A DNA stretch of 64,000 bases, taken from Chenopodium formosanum (lineage: Eukaryota; Streptophyta; Magnoliopsida; Caryophyllales; Amaranthaceae). The position numbers and the translations under genes are program-made. The notes beneath the pieces were generated by a model. The model saw only the letters and a program-made list of their open reading frames with translations. It had not been told where the DNA came from and made no database searches. Location: positions 28,662,786 to 28,726,785 of the forward strand of contig CM044858.1 of assembly GCA_024500155.1 (NCBI GenBank). The letters run 5' to 3'. This document shows positions 38,686 through 52,300 of the stretch, piece after piece; positions within the stretch are counted from its first letter, which is position 1; each line of letters starts with the position of its first letter.

Positions 38686-40212
38686 ATGCATAGAGCACGT
38701 GGACGTTCCCTTGTGCCGTTTGATCCAAAGATTGAGAGGACACTTTCAAGGAGAAGAATTGCTGGTAGATCTTTAAGTACAAGTTCTTCAAGTGAAGAAG
38801 AAGAAGAACTAAGCATGGGAGAAAATCTGAGAGTGGCATTGAAGGAATTGGGGATTCCCGAGAGTGGGATTGCCCTAGGTACAACATCGGCGAACGACTT
38901 TGAAATAAGACCGACTATGATCACTTCGATCGAAAGAAGACAATTTAGTGGGGCTAAGAATGAGAGTCCACCATCTCAAAGAGTTCGAAAAGTATTGTAA
39001 CACTATCAAAGTGAACGGCGTTTCTCAAGAATTTATCCGGCTCAAGTTGTTCCCCTTTTCTCTCATAGGTCGAGCCTTGGAATGGTTGGACAAGGAGGTC
39101 AAGCCGAATTCTCTAAGAACATGGGACAAAGTTACCAAGGAATTCTTATCCCGATTCTACCCCCAAAAGAAAACAACGGAGGCAAGAACTTTGATTCAAA
39201 GTTTCAAGTAAAAGCCTAGTGAAAGTTTGTATGAAGCTTGGGAGAGATATAAGGAGTATCAAAGAGAATGTCCTCACCATGGAATCTCGAACTACCAAAT
39301 TATTCAAAATTTCTATGGAGGGTTGAGTCCTCAAGGAAATCATGAACAAAACCGAAGAAGAGGTTGTGGACATTATAGAAGATGTGGTGTGCATTATATG
39401 GATTGGCAAGAGGGAGAGAGAGAGAGAGTCTTCGAGCAAGAACGGATCAACGGTTTATTCGGTTGATCACCTCAATGCCATCAACAACTTATCCTCTCAA
39501 ATTGCAAGTTTGGAAAGAAGATGACAACAATTAAGGCCAAGCTTGAGAGTGCAAATTCCAATGCCCAAGTCATCCCTCCCACATTAAGGGGAGAGGTACA
39601 TCTTCTAACTCTACTCCTCCTTCTACTTCAAACAATATGCACAATGGATGCTTAATTTTGTGATGTTTGTGGGTCTAATGACCATTATGCTTCTAATTGT
39701 TCAAATGGATTTGACAATGGTGATGATATTGAGAGTAGAGAATGTGAGCATGTGATTTTTGTCTCAAATAATAACAATGGTCAACGATTTGATGGACAAA
39801 GGAACTTTGGGAATAGAAATTCTGACCAACAAGGTAGATTTGATAACTACAATGATGGTAATTATAGGAACCAAGGAAACCAAGGTTTTCGAGGTAACTA
39901 TAACAATCAAGGTTATAGTAATCAAAATCAAGGCCAAGGGTATGGAAATTAAGGCCAATCTCAAGGCTTTGGTGGCCAATACCAAAATTTTGGCAACAAT
40001 CAAGGTCGAGGTAATTGGAACAATCAAAATAGGGGAAATTTTCAAAACAATTAAAGGAGACCCCCACCCGAATTTGCTCAAAGACCTCAAGGCAATGGTG
40101 ACAATTCTTATACTCAACCCTTATCGTTTAAGTCTAATTTGGAAGAGATAATTGAGAATCAAACAAAAATTTTGAACACCTACATGGCGGGAGTGATAAG
40201 AAGTTTAATAAG
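38686..40212 (+). pseudogene. Gag polyprotein remnant of the Athila-like element
   Basis: The frame begins with MHRARGRSLVPFDPKIERTL. Near 38970 it shifts into HLKEFEKYCNTIKVNGVSQE, then the gag core with LKLFPFSLIGRALEWLDKE and TWDKVTKEFLSRFYP. An in-frame TAA at 39209 (probably once CAA) interrupts FK-KPSESLYEAWERYKE. A CCHC knuckle CDVCGSNDHYASNC is at about 39659-39700, followed by Asn/Gln/Gly-rich repeats (39760-40050). Several later frameshifts are present. Gag packages element RNA. This copy cannot be translated intact. Confidence 0.75.
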
Positions 40213-41640
40213 ATGATGACACACAACAAAATGCTTGAAACACAAATCACTCAAATAGACAACACCTTGAAAGATTGTGCTAGCCCTTATTCATTACCTT
40301 CTCAAGGAGTTGATCCTAAGAAACCCGTTTATTCTATCACTACAAGGAGTGGAAGAGTGCTTGAAGAGAGAGTTTCTAGGAATTGTGAGGAGGTTGAGAA
40401 GAAGAGTGATTCAAGTGAGGAAAAAGAGAAAGATGTGTCAATGAGTGTGAGCAAAGAGGAAGTCCATGAGAAAAAGAAGAGTGTTGAGAGAATGCAAGAG
40501 GAAGTGAGAAAACCCGACCTTCCATACCCCCAAAAGTTTATGAGGAACAAATTGGATGAACAATTTGGGAGGTTCCTTGACATGTTGAAGGACGTCCATT
40601 TTTCTATCCCTCTCACCGAAGCCATGACCCAAATGCCTAGATATTCCAAATTCTTTAAGGATATCTTGAGTGGCAAGAGAGAGTGTAATAAGAAAGATTC
40701 GGTAGAGCTTGGTGGTGTTGTAGTGCTTTGATTCACAATGACCTACCAAAGAAGATAAAATATCCGGGTAATTTCTCTATTCCTTGCAAAATCAAGAGTA
40801 AGTTGTTTGAAAATGCATTGTGTGACTTAGGTGCTAGTGTTAGCATTATGCCTTACTCGATGTTTAAGAAGCTTAAGCTAGGAGAGCTTCTTCTACCAAC
40901 ATGACTTTGCAATTGGCTGATAGATCCATTAAGTTTCCAAAAGGAAGAGTTGAGGATATTCCCCTTAAGATAGGTGATTTCACAATTCCCGTAGATTTTA
41001 TTGTGCTTGTAATAGAAGAAAATGACCACATTCCTATTATTCTAGGGAGCCGTTCTTAGCTACCTCGGGAGCTTTGATAAATGTTAAAGGAGGTCATATC
41101 ACATTGAGAGTTGGTATTAAAAAGGAAAGCTTTAAGCTAAAACCGATGTATAAATCCTTGTCTCTTGTGAAAGGAATCAAGAGTGATAATTCCCTTCGTT
41201 CATTTGATAATGTGTATGTGATTAATTCTTCAACTAACAATGTTCATGAGATTTTCGATGATGTGCTTGTGAGTTTTGATTGCATGAAAGTTAGTGAAGA
41301 GAAAAAGGAGCTTTCAAAGGCTAATGACGAAGAGGTAATTAACATTCCATGTTGGTTTGAGCCTTGTCCTCAAGAGGTGGAGGATGATTCCATGGATGTG
41401 GATGGTGTGAAAACGTCTACAAAAAGGAACAAGGTTAAGAAGAAGGCAAGTGCTTATACGAAGAAGAGAATGAGATTGAAGTTGAAGCACAAGAAGGTTG
41501 TTTTTGAAATGCAAGCAAGTTAGGTTTCATCAAGCAATAATGAGAAGTTGCTAAGTATTGAAGAAGAATTTGTGCCTTCCACCACTTTGAAGAAGGTGGT
41601 GTTCTTTGACCCTCCATAATTTGGAGGAAGGGTCGAGCTT
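40213..41640 (+). pseudogene. Protease-containing segment of the Athila-like element
   Basis: 40213-40731 encodes a Lys/Glu-rich linker (TTRSGRVLEE, then EKEKDVSMSVSKEEVHEKKK), as is usual between gag and protease in Athila-like proteins. After a frameshift comes an aspartic-protease core with the active-site motif DLGAS at 40824-40838 and SIMPYSMFKKL. A second frameshift near 40893 precedes DRSIKFPKGRVEDIPLKIG. 41074-41523 continues with GGHITLRVGIKKESF and an acidic-basic tail. The stretch reaches FGGRVELRTISKRFPGG and stops. The reverse transcriptase that should follow is absent. Confidence 0.7.
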
Positions 41641-42881
41641 AGGACCATAAGCAAGCGCTTCCCGGGAGGCAATCCAGAGATTTCTGGCCTTTTCTTTTGA
41701 TTTATTTTCCTTAATTTTCTTTCTTTTATTTTCTCTTCTTTCACTTGTTTTTTTTTTATTTATAGGTTGAATTCTTGGAGTTGGATTAATTCAAGTGACC
41801 ATGAGTAATGGAAAGGTGTTTCACGATTTTGAATGTGATAATATTCGATTTTATCGATTTTGAGGTAAAAGGGTAAGAAATGTTAGTTAGGTAAGATAGG
41901 GAAATTTGTGCTTAAATGTGAAGAAAGTTTGAACTTGGTGGGTTCATTGTGGTACTATCATTATTGTGGGATGTTGAACCCACTGTCAACTTGTTTTGAA
42001 ACTGCCACTTTTGTGGGTTCAATAGCCCTGGGATGATATTGAACGAAGAGCCCACACATGAACGCACCAAGAAAGAGAAAGCAGGCTAGCGCGGGCACGC
42101 CAGGGCAAGGCATGGCCGCACGCGACACTGGCGCGGGCGCGCCAGGTCAAGGCGTGGCCGCACGCGACACTGGCACGGGCGCGCTGTCAGGCCGCGCAAC
42201 CCTGATGTCGTGCCTCTTTATTTTCTTCTTCCTCCTTTCTTTTCTTCATTTCCTCCTTTTCCCTATCAACTCGAACGTACCCCTCTTCTCACTCAAGATA
42301 AGCACAAACCCTAACATCTTTCCTCATCAAATTTCATCATCAAATCTTCCAAATTCCATCAAATATCATCACAATCTTATAACAGTTCCTTCATTTTCAA
42401 CAAATTCATACTATTTTCCTCAAATTCAACCTCCATTCTCTCTCCTCCATAGTTAATACATATTTGGGGCTTTTCGTTCTTGAGTGAATTGGTGGCTAAA
42501 GGATGTTCAATCTTACTCCTTGTATGGTATAATATTCTTCTCATATTCTTAATTGCATTTTTATACCATAAAATTGCATGTTTAAGATTGTTCATGTTAG
42601 TGAATAGTAGTAGTATGAATTTTGGTGATTTTGATGATTGAAATTGAATTTTAGATGATTATTTGCGATGTTTGTTGATTGATTATTGCTTACATTGTGT
42701 TGTTTGTTAATTTTTTTAGCTAATTTGTGGAAATTTGTTGTGATTTGGTGAAGTTGATTTTTGGTAGTATTGGTGAATTAGTGGTCGGTTGAACAACGGT
42801 GTGATTAAGGTGTGATTGGTGGTTTGGAGTGTTTAAGAAGTTGAACTTGTGATTTGGTTGTGATTGTTAAGGTGATTCATC
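41641..42881 (+). other. Non-coding spacer of the Athila-like element
   Basis: The spacer lies between the protease segment and the second ORF. It includes a GC-rich 42-bp repeat (about 42086-42190), then T/C-rich and GTGATTTGGTG-rich sequence. No gene is recognised; the open frame over the GC repeat is low-complexity. Confidence 0.5.
42086..42190. repeat. GC-rich 42-bp tandem repeat, about 2.4 copies
   Basis: Units of GGCGCGGGCGCGCCAGG... followed by GTGGCCGCACGCGACACT are repeated in an otherwise AT-rich region. Confidence 0.85.
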
Positions 42882-44475
42882 ATGTCTAAATACTTGAAAG
42901 CCATCACCTCCAAAACCAAGAAAAGAAAATCAAACGTTTCCATTGAAGAACCATCACCTTCAAACACATCCTCTCCACAATCTCAAAACCTTGAACCTCT
43001 TCCCATTTGTAAAACACATTTTGTTGACAAAGACAACAAGCCTACATGGCAAAGCTTTCAAAAGAGAACCTACAAGCCCTCGCGGCACTACCATCAATAT
43101 AGCATGATATAGTTGGGTATTGATGAAGATTTATGGGTTCTGTTTGATAATCTTGGCTTTGGGATACATGATAATAAGTGCTACCGGCTTACCTTGAGCC
43201 TACTTGGGAGTTTTTATCTTCTTTGAGTGTGACTCCTAATGGTGATAGAGAATATGAGATCACCTTCTAGCTTTTCAACGAGGTTCGTGTCATGTCCTTG
43301 GCCAAGTTCAATGTGGCCTTGGATTTCAATCCAAATGCGGATCTCTTCTTCTCCGATCGCGAGCACGAGTACTTAGATGGTTTCTCTCCGGATGCCTTTT
43401 GGCATACCATCTCCGGTTTTAACAAGTTTGGTGCTCGTTTCTCCCTAGCTAGCGACATTTATCAACCTTGTATGAGAGTGCTTCATCGGCTCTTGGAGTA
43501 CTCGGTGTTCCCTAAACAAGATTTGGGAAAGTTATCGCTCCCTGAGTTGCGAGCTTTATGGATTGCTACTAAGGAGGAGTATAGGGGTCGGTTAAACCTC
43601 GGGCGGATTTTGTTGAAGAATTGTTTGGACATGAGGGGTAGCCGGTCGGGTGAAATTCCTTGTGGTAGCATGATCACAAGGTTGGCTACAAAGCTTGGGT
43701 ATGAGAGATACCTACTTTCTTGCACTCCGGTAGGGGATCTTAACACCCTCTACCTTGATATCAAACAACTGAAGCAAGTGAATTACTTAGCCAAGGATGA
43801 AGATGATGAGGTCTTTTATTGGCTTTATAGGGGTAACCATTGGTGCTATCTTCCAAACCCTTCTCTAACCTCTCTTCACCGCCATGCCCGAAATGTATGG
43901 TTTGTGCCCTCTAGTTACTGAATCCCCGGGAGGATGAAGATATGGAAGATGTTTTTAATGAGGAAAGGCAAGCCCAAGAACATCTACGACACCACCAACA
44001 ACAACAACCGCAACAACAAAAACATCAAGATCAACAACACCAATATGCAAGCTCCGACTTGGATGCTCTTAGTGCTCAAATGAAGAGCATGAAAATATGG
44101 TTGGAGGGCATGTATCATCAAGACTTTGAGGCCCTCTATACTTAAATGAGGGGAATTTCGGAGATGCAACAAGGTATGTTTCTCCAACAGCAACAAATGT
44201 ATGATGCGGGTGTTAACTGGGGAGACATCACTCCCCCGGTCAACTACCCATACTTTTCACCCCAAGTTGGTCCAATACCATCTTATGGGGGTGATGGGGT
44301 ACCTACGCACCCATATTGGCAAGGACCCTCGGGGTCCATTACCGAGCCTCGCTCATTCCCCGATGAGCACGGTAATTATGAATACCGTGCTCCCGGCAGG
44401 AGCGACTATAGGGGTGATCCTAACTACCCCTATGTACACCCCGAGCACCCACTACCGCTCGCTTTGCCCGAGTAA
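42882..44475 (+). pseudogene. Athila ORF-1 / putative plant transposon protein-like ORF, broken
   Basis: Starts MSKYLKAITSKTKKRKSN. A TAG at 43110 interrupts HYHQYSMI-LGIDEDLWVLF. A frameshift near 43195 and a TAG near 43268 follow. A long clean frame (43292-43921) then contains DAFWHTISGFNKFGARFSLA, MRVLHRLLEYSVFPKQDLGK, LPELRALWIATKEEYRGRLN and GEIPCGSMITRLATKLGYER. This matches the pattern of the Athila ORF-1 / plant transposon protein families that accompany gypsy elements. A His/Gln-rich stretch (43942-44145) and a Pro/Gly/Tyr-rich tail end at 44475. The function of the family is unknown. Confidence 0.6.
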
Positions 44476-44547
44476 TTTACCCTTCTTGCCACTTGGAAAC
44501 AAGAAAACTTAAAGGAGCATTATGGTTGGCCACCTGGGTACACCGGA

Positions 44548-47504
44548 TGTAATACCCGGGATTTTTAAACATGATTTATTGTACTCCAATCTTTATTATA
44601 AGCTTAATATAATTTTAATCTCTATTTTACGAAGAACGACTGTGTTTAGTCATAATCTTATTTTAAGATTATATTATTTCAAAAGCTAATTCTACAACGA
44701 AAATTATTTATTTCAAAATTTATTTCGGGTCAAATGATATTTTTATGATCTGTAAAATGTCAAAGATCGAGAGAGTGAAATTACCAAAATACCCTTATGC
44801 ATCCAAAGAAAACAAAACCCACCTCTTCCCTTCACCCATTTTTCTTCACGGTGAAGTTATAAAGACCAAAGTTAATTTTTGCTTGTTCTTTTTACTTGTT
44901 GCTTAATTTGGCCTAACCGATCAAAGTTGATTGATTATGCTTATCTCAATCTTGAGCTTATCTCACTCCTTCACGGCTAAGAATTGATGATTAAAAGTTA
45001 CTTTTTACTTCCTTATAATTGGTTGTCTAATACTCAAGCTTATCACTTTAGCAAACTTCATCTTATGATTCATAACCTTCATTTCTTTCAAGTTCTTGGA
45101 ACAATAATACTCCATATATTATCACCGTCCTTACTACCGCGGCTATCACCGCTCCTCCCTTTGCTTGAAATGGTTGCTGCCATCTCTTTCCTTGCCACCA
45201 AGCTCACGCATCGCAGCCACGTACTCTTCTTCTTCCTCCAATCATGGTATGCTTGGTGAAACTAAAAATGGCCTTTGAGGCTACTCTGTACACGTGAAAC
45301 TAAAGTGAGCTTATTACATCTTTTATTTGCTCTTAATTATGGGTATAAGTTGACTTCTATGTTTGGAAAGCAACTCTTGTTTTTCTTAGTTAATGATTAT
45401 ATATTACTAGCTTTGTTTTAATTTAATTTTCTTAATGATGATGAATAATAGTAGTATTTGCTTGTTTAGTATCATATCTGTACTTACGTACTAATATTTA
45501 TACCCATTTCTAATAAAACGAGTATTTTTGACTATTTGTGTTGTTTTCATATTAAGTAATTAAAGTATTTGTAGATTTAAACTCTTTTTCTACTAATATG
45601 AATAGTGGTAGTATCTATTTTTAAAGTAATGCTCATTTTACTCAAAATGAGGTAATACTTGTTTTGTTTCTAAAAATAAGCTTATACTTGTTCTATCAAA
45701 GGTTTTGAATTGAGAGGTTACTAATGAATATTTATTATTACTGGGTATGATCGAATGAGTCATAGCAATGAGAAACTAATGATGGAGGTTATAGAGCTCA
45801 GATGATAATTATGAGGCTAAGTGAGATGATTAAAGATGATCGAATGAGGTAATCATTATGTCTAGCCCTGTGTGTGTAACCATTATGTTTAGCAATTGTG
45901 TTCAGTTCCGTATCTGTAATTATTATGTTTAGCTACTGCATGTGTTTAGACCTGTATGTGTGACAATTATATCTAGTTATTATGAGTGCACGTGTGTAAT
46001 TTTAATGACATGTTATTGTAACATACGTATGCATGTATGGTATGTTTGGCATGTTATGATTTAAAAGCGTGGTATGTGCAAATGACATGACATGATCTTT
46101 TATATTCTGGTATAAATGACTTGCTAGATGATCAACATGTTCATTGATGTATTTCAGTCTTATGATTTATATGAATGATTTTACATGTATACAATGTTTT
46201 CTCAATTTGTGGAACTCTCGAAAGTATGTTAATAAACTACGAATAACTTATTAAAAGATACATAACTTAATAAATGAAAGTGAAAGACCTAGTCCGTCTG
46301 GCAGTATATGTTATGTTTCGGTCATGCAATGCATGTACCCATGGGGCACCTGCCCAACTATGTCGAGCACCAGCTCTATGTTATGGGCACCGGCCCATCG
46401 CGGAAGACGTTCCGCCATGTCATACTGTCCAGCGACTAGCATGTCCACCAAAAAGATTATGAATACTTGAATTTTGTTAAAGGACTTATGAGAACTCATA
46501 AGGATACTCTATTAATGAGTTTTACGATATACTGATATGTACGATCGTTCATAAAGATGTCTTACCATCATACAAGGTGATAAGAATGCTATGACTAACA
46601 GGTATTTCTAGTTATTTTATTAATCTATAAGATATGTGGACGAGATCTGTTATGTTATGCCCCTGTTAATTGTTTAACACTAATGAATATTTTATTCAAT
46701 TAAGTGTTACAAATGAATGATTATAAATTGTGCCAATGTGCTATGAATTTATATGAGGTATAAAGTTGTTTAGAAATGATTTAATATGATACGAGGTTAC
46801 ATTTGTCGACAATGGAAAATGAACTGAACATAGAAAATAAGTGAGTTATAGGTGGAGGAAAGTATGTTAATGAAATGGGCAATTAATCCCACACGAATGA
46901 AAGTTATGTTATGTCCAAAACCTGTGCTTACCTATGATCTTATGTAAAGGGAATGATCCTTGCCGATTCAACTTTTAAAAATAATGATATTATATTATTT
47001 CTGAACAACTATGAATGCATAAGGAATAAGATATGTTCTCAAATGATTTTGAAAGAAAAACGGTTTTACGAGCTAGAGTAATGTTACTGAGTTTTCCACT
47101 CATTTTTGGATTTTTCCTGTGTTTTCTATGTTTTCTATTTTTATGGATAATTACAGGGATAATGATGACGAAGCTAATATCAAAGGCAAAAGGATTAAAG
47201 GAGTTTACATAGTTGAGGGATTATGGAATCAAGGCTTATGTATTATAAATCATCGAGAGCTGAGACAGATCTGTTATTTTATTACTGTAAGGAAGACTGG
47301 AGTTGTATAATTTATTGAATTTTCTTATTAAGGAGTATGTTTATTTGTGGGCCATAACCCACAGGTGATTATGAGATTATCTATATGATTGATTCCGCTG
47401 TGTATGATGAGTAAAGAATGGTTTAGCTATGACTAATTAATTTCTGCTGCGAATGACGGATTAAGTACGTTCCGGTAACGCCAGTTAAAAGTCGGGGCGT
47501 TACA
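44548..47504 (+). mobile_element. Solo LTR, Tekay/chromovirus-like, 2957 bp, TSD CCGGA
   Basis: Runs from TGTAATACCCGGG to CGGGGCGTTACA with perfect CCGGA duplications at 44543-44547 and 47505-47509. It has no internal coding region. The end sequences resemble those of the solo LTR at 6024-8621 read in reverse, so they are related families. The lineage is inferred from length and ends. Confidence 0.93.
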
Positions 47505-47713
47505 CCGGAGGGTAGGATTCTTATGGTCCCCCATCCTTTGATGACCACGATGGCGCCGGGCTGAGTGGTAGTGGTTGCTAGTTCCCTCATTTTTGTGTCG
47601 TTTGCCTCCATCCCTTATCTTATGTGTGCTTGCTTTGTATTGATGGGATTTTGAGATGTATTTATGATTAGCTTGGGGGAACTTTACTTATCTTAGGGTT
47701 TTTGTATCGGTAG

Positions 47714-49558
47714 TGTAGGGAATATTTCAAGCATTAACCCCGAGCTTGAACCCCACTGTGATCATACACTAAAGTATGGTGGCATCCAAATGGAAAGAAA
47801 AGAGGGCAAAAGAGTCGCCAACAAGTTTTAGGAACTTGTAAACTGTTCACGAGGTGAAGGTTACACCCCTTAACGATCCATGAGATCGTCAACTCCAAAA
47901 GGTCTTAAACCAAATAGGGTTCAGGGATGAGGGTACGAATCCAATCTACAAAAGAAAGGATCCGCCCTATAAAATAGGCCTCTACTTTATTCTACTCGTA
48001 TTCATGTGCACTTTTTGACTAACATGCAATCATTAGGTTAACCTTAAACCTGTTTAATCTATGTTGGTTAAATATTAATGCACAAATAAACTATTATTGG
48101 CGATCACTTGAATTAAAATCATATTAGCCTAAACCAAATTATTAATTAGCTTATTAAGTGTGATTTCAAGTACAAATTCTCTTTAAACATGCATAAAAGG
48201 CGTGATCAAGCAATAACAATAAATATATATCAAGCAACATAATAATCATAATATTAAATATAATCATGATAATAAATCTTAATAATAATAGCAAGATCCT
48301 AGGCATGATACTAACAAGATTAATAACCAATCATAGCATGTCACTAAACAATACGGATCAAAGCTTTAAACCTAACATGATACTAACATGCTATTAGAAA
48401 GCATAAAAGGCACCCTAAACATGATACTAGAAAGCATTAAATAACATCCTGACATGATACTAGGAATTAATCAAATCTAAGCATGCTTTCTACATTGAAA
48501 TAAAATAGGAAGTAAGCTAACTTACTTACTTCGACGCCTCGAACCTCTTTCTAATAACAAAATACACGAGTTTGTAAACTTCAATGAAATATTAAATCAA
48601 AGAATTAAATTAAAGAATTAAAAGAAAGAGTTAAAAAGTTTAGACTGGATTTGGGACCAAACCTCAGAAAAGTATAAACCTTTCACGTCTAGGGCGAAGG
48701 CAACTTCGAATTTGGCTTGGTGTTTCTAGATCTTGTGCGTGCGGTATTGTGTTTGTAAAAGCTAGCTAGAAAGAGAATTAGAGAAAGAAATCATGTATTG
48801 CTCAAGAGAGAAGAGAGATAGAATTAGGTGATTGTAGATGATTAAAAACGGAGGTCCTGGACCATATTTATAAGAAAACAGTCCGGAAATTGATTGAAAA
48901 ATAGTCAGAATTTGAAAAGGAATAAAACTCCATGCTGTCGCAAGGAATTCAACTTGTCGCCAGGCGACAAGTTTGTCGATTTGCGACAGCTTGGATTTCC
49001 ACGCGCTTTCGAACACGGAGTCCACTTATCAATAAAATTGAGTTGCAAAGTCCGTACAAAGGCTAAAATCGTAATTTCACATAAAATATTATTTTATTCC
49101 AAATAAAACTCATATACATAATTATCAATCCTAATTTCACTAGGATATGAAAAGAACCTTCTAGAAGACTATAATCAATCCTACTAACCTTAAGAATAAT
49201 AATAGGCCCTCCTCTAGATCACTGGGCCGTATGTAAATATCAAATTGGGCCCAGTTTAGTATTTTCGCCATAACTTCCTCATTATTCATCGGAATTGGGC
49301 TTATAATATATCGTTGGAAATCTCTTTTTGAGCCCCATCCAACTACACTATTATTGGACCCTTATCATGGACTAAACTAAAATGTATTAGGTATTTTCAT
49401 AAAATAGAGTTGGTTTTCAAAAACAGAAAGAAAGATTTTTAATAATTACTAACCGCAACACTAGACTTTTCACACTTTCACTTCATTCGATTATGGTTCG
49501 ACGCGAAAGGTATTCATCACTGGGTTTGGTTTTGGGGAGACACAAATGGGTGTCTACA
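47714..49558 (-). mobile_element. Solo LTR E, Ogre/Tat-like family, 1845 bp, TSD GGTAG
   Basis: From TGTAGGGAATATTT to GTGTCTACA, with perfect GGTAG duplications at 47709-47713 and 49559-49563. The minus-strand TATA box is at 48865-48872 and the palindrome at 48955-48969. It is shorter than D by internal deletions. Confidence 0.95.
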
Positions 49559-49563
49559 GGTAG

Positions 49564-52300
49564 CCAATTTGTTGTTGAGCTTGCCTTGTTTTATTTTGCC
49601 TCTTTGTATGTTGGTCTCTTTCTTGATCTCTCTTTGGTGTTGATTGCTTTTCATGCCCACTTTTTCCATTCTTGATCTTGTTGTTGTAATGATTTTTCAT
49701 TGATGATCATGTTATTGCTCCCACAAATCCAAAGCCCTAATATCCAAAACCCTTGAATCCAAATCCCTTTGAATCCAAATTTTGTAGCTTAGTGTTAGTT
49801 GTTAGATTAATGAGTAGTTTTCTTTAGCTTACTTGATTTGTAGTTTATTTCTTGATAGTTTACTTCTTTTCCTTTCTTGATAGTTTAGTTTTGCTTATTT
49901 TTGCTTTTTAGTTTCTTTCCTTTTCACTTTTCTTTCTTTTATTTTGTTTTGAAGTTACTAACCGTTTTCTTTGTCTATAGTTCTATTTTTCTATTTTTGT
50001 TCTCACGTGGCTTTCATGATGATGCTATGTCTCTTGGAGCTTCATAAGGTGGTTGGTTCTTCACCATAATATTTTAGCATTGCTTGGAAGCCCGGTGAGA
50101 TCCTTCTTATTTTCCTTCTTTTATTCCTTTTCTTTTCTTAGATGCATAGAATAGGATTAGTTTTAGGAGAAGTTGAATGGTTCGAAGATGTATGCTTATA
50201 ACACCTAGAGTATTTGGGATCTTTGACGATGGTGCCATTTGATCACTTGTATGATGATTGGGAATTATGTGTTTTGCTTGCATCTTTGCTCTCTTCTTTA
50301 TTCTCCTACTTTTCCTTTATCTTTGTCTCCATCTTTTCTTTATTTTTCTTTCTTTTCCTTTCCTTTTCCTTTCTTTTCTTTTGCTTTTGGTTTGTATATA
50401 GTTTTTGAGGCTTATTCATTTTTCTCTTGTGAATTGGACAATATACAATGAACTTTTCCTTTTGAATAATCACCTTCCTAGGTAGTTGAGAATATGTTTG
50501 GTTGATTCTAGGATGGTGTATGCTAAGGTAGCATGTTTAAGAACTAGGAGGATCATGAAACCGGATTCTACTTGTTTGTGGCATGTTTGGTAGTTGCTTC
50601 CTATAGTCGATTTGACACCAATAGTGAGTTTTTGCTACATCCATGTAGTTAATAATTTTTCACGCCTTCAACATTATTTACATGAGCGGCATGGATCCTT
50701 GACTATTGCAGACTCAATTTAGAATCTTGACTCATATTTCTTAAGACTGAGACCAAACCATCTAGGCATGACAAAGGCATCTTTTCGGGGTGGTACTTTT
50801 TCTTTTCTAGGATAGTATTCATCGTTTTTGATTTTTGGGTTTACATTTGCCTACTTGCTAACCATTTGATCATTTAACCTTGTTTTCAAGCCACATCTTT
50901 AGATTATTGAGCCTTTTGTTTCTTTTTGTTCCATTTTTGGTTTTTGTGAAGCAAATGATCATATTATTGAGTTTGTGGTATGTTAGTGTGGATATTGGTT
51001 CAAAATGAAAGCAAGCTTGTGTTTTGTGTATATTTTGTGAATAATGACAAGTGGATAAATGAAAAATCCATCCAAAGTTAAAAAAGGCAAGGACATTCAA
51101 ATGCAAAGTTGTAAAAGTTGTCCATAGTTGAAAGAGGCGAGGACAATTGTCATGATATGAAAAACAACAAAAAAAGTGAAAATTCAAAATTATTTTGATG
51201 TAATACTTTTCTCCTTCTAAGCATTAAGGATAGTGCTTCATTTAAGCTTGGGGGAGAAGCGTTTACGCTTTTTGTATATATATTTGTGAGTGACTGATTA
51301 TAGCTTTGAATAAGCTTGGGGGTGCTAGTTTATTTTTGTTTGGTGATTACTTGATTATGGTGTTAAGGATTGATCACCCTTTGCTTCATTAATTAGGAAT
51401 ACCACCAAATTTTAAATTTTAGCTTACCCTCACCTTGTACCCTTACGTTACAACCTTTGGGAAAGCCTTTTGACCTAGAGGTTGAGTCACTTTCCGGTGG
51501 ATGAAAATATGAGTTATAGCCTAAGGGGAGGGGATGCATAGTCAAGATGTCGAGTAGCCTAAAAATTCTTCTTTTCCGGTTCCTTAAGGAACTATTGAGA
51601 TGCTCACTAGAGGGAGATTTGAGACTAGTAGGGAGAACGCGGTAAGATAGAACGGGATGAAAGTGGAGTGTGATACCTTGTTGCTTGAGAAAGTTGTTTA
51701 TTCATTTGAAATGTAGTCTCTTTGTAATGTCCAATACGTAAAGGTTTCATTTTTCATTTTCCTTTCTTTTCTTTCTTTTACTTTTTTATGTTTTGCCTCA
51801 TGTATAATTATGAGAGTTATAGGTAAGCTCTTTGGAAACCTTTACGAGACCTCACTCGTCCTCATAGGCGAATTTGGGGTTTAAAGGGCTTGTTGTAGCT
51901 AAAAACAACCGTGATTCCTACGATAGTGAGTCTTAGTGTATATACTCATCTTGTGTCTTTCTTTTTCTTTTTGATTAGTGAGTAGCCTGGAGATTACCTA
52001 GGTTGCTACTTTTGTAGTTATACAACTGATATATTTTTAAGGCTTTTCGAAACATAAATAAACATTGTCAAACCAAATGCCATAACTTATTTGTCTTCCC
52101 CCCTTGTGTTATTTCAATACCACAATCAAAACATACATCATAATTTGCAATAATATGTTTTTTCAATAGCATAATCAATCTAAACATCATAATTTATTTG
52201 CAATTATATATATGCATTTATTTTTCATGTTTTTAACATGTTTGATAATTGGGGAAAAAAATTAAACAATCATCCTTCTTATAAGAGGTTGGGTGTTTGA
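49564..52300 (+). other. 3' non-coding part of the Athila-like element and flank
   Basis: T/C-rich sequence without a gene up to the purine tracts near 51250 and 51315. 51330-52300 may be degraded LTR or flank; no match to the 5' LTR remnant was seen. Confidence 0.4.

Larger units (their letters stand above)
38565..51330 (+). mobile_element. Non-autonomous Athila-like element (gag-protease, no RT/IN)
   Basis: From the primer site this region runs through gag, a CCHC knuckle and protease. After a gap it reaches a second broken ORF (42882-44475), then a long non-coding 3' part. Purine tracts AAGCTTGGGGGAGAAG (about 51244-51259) and AAGCTTGGGGGT (about 51312-51323) are typical of the end of such elements. 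No reverse transcriptase, RNase H or integrase is visible. Two solo LTRs are nested inside (44548-47504 and 47714-49558). No 3' LTR matching 38291-38546 was found. Confidence 0.65.
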
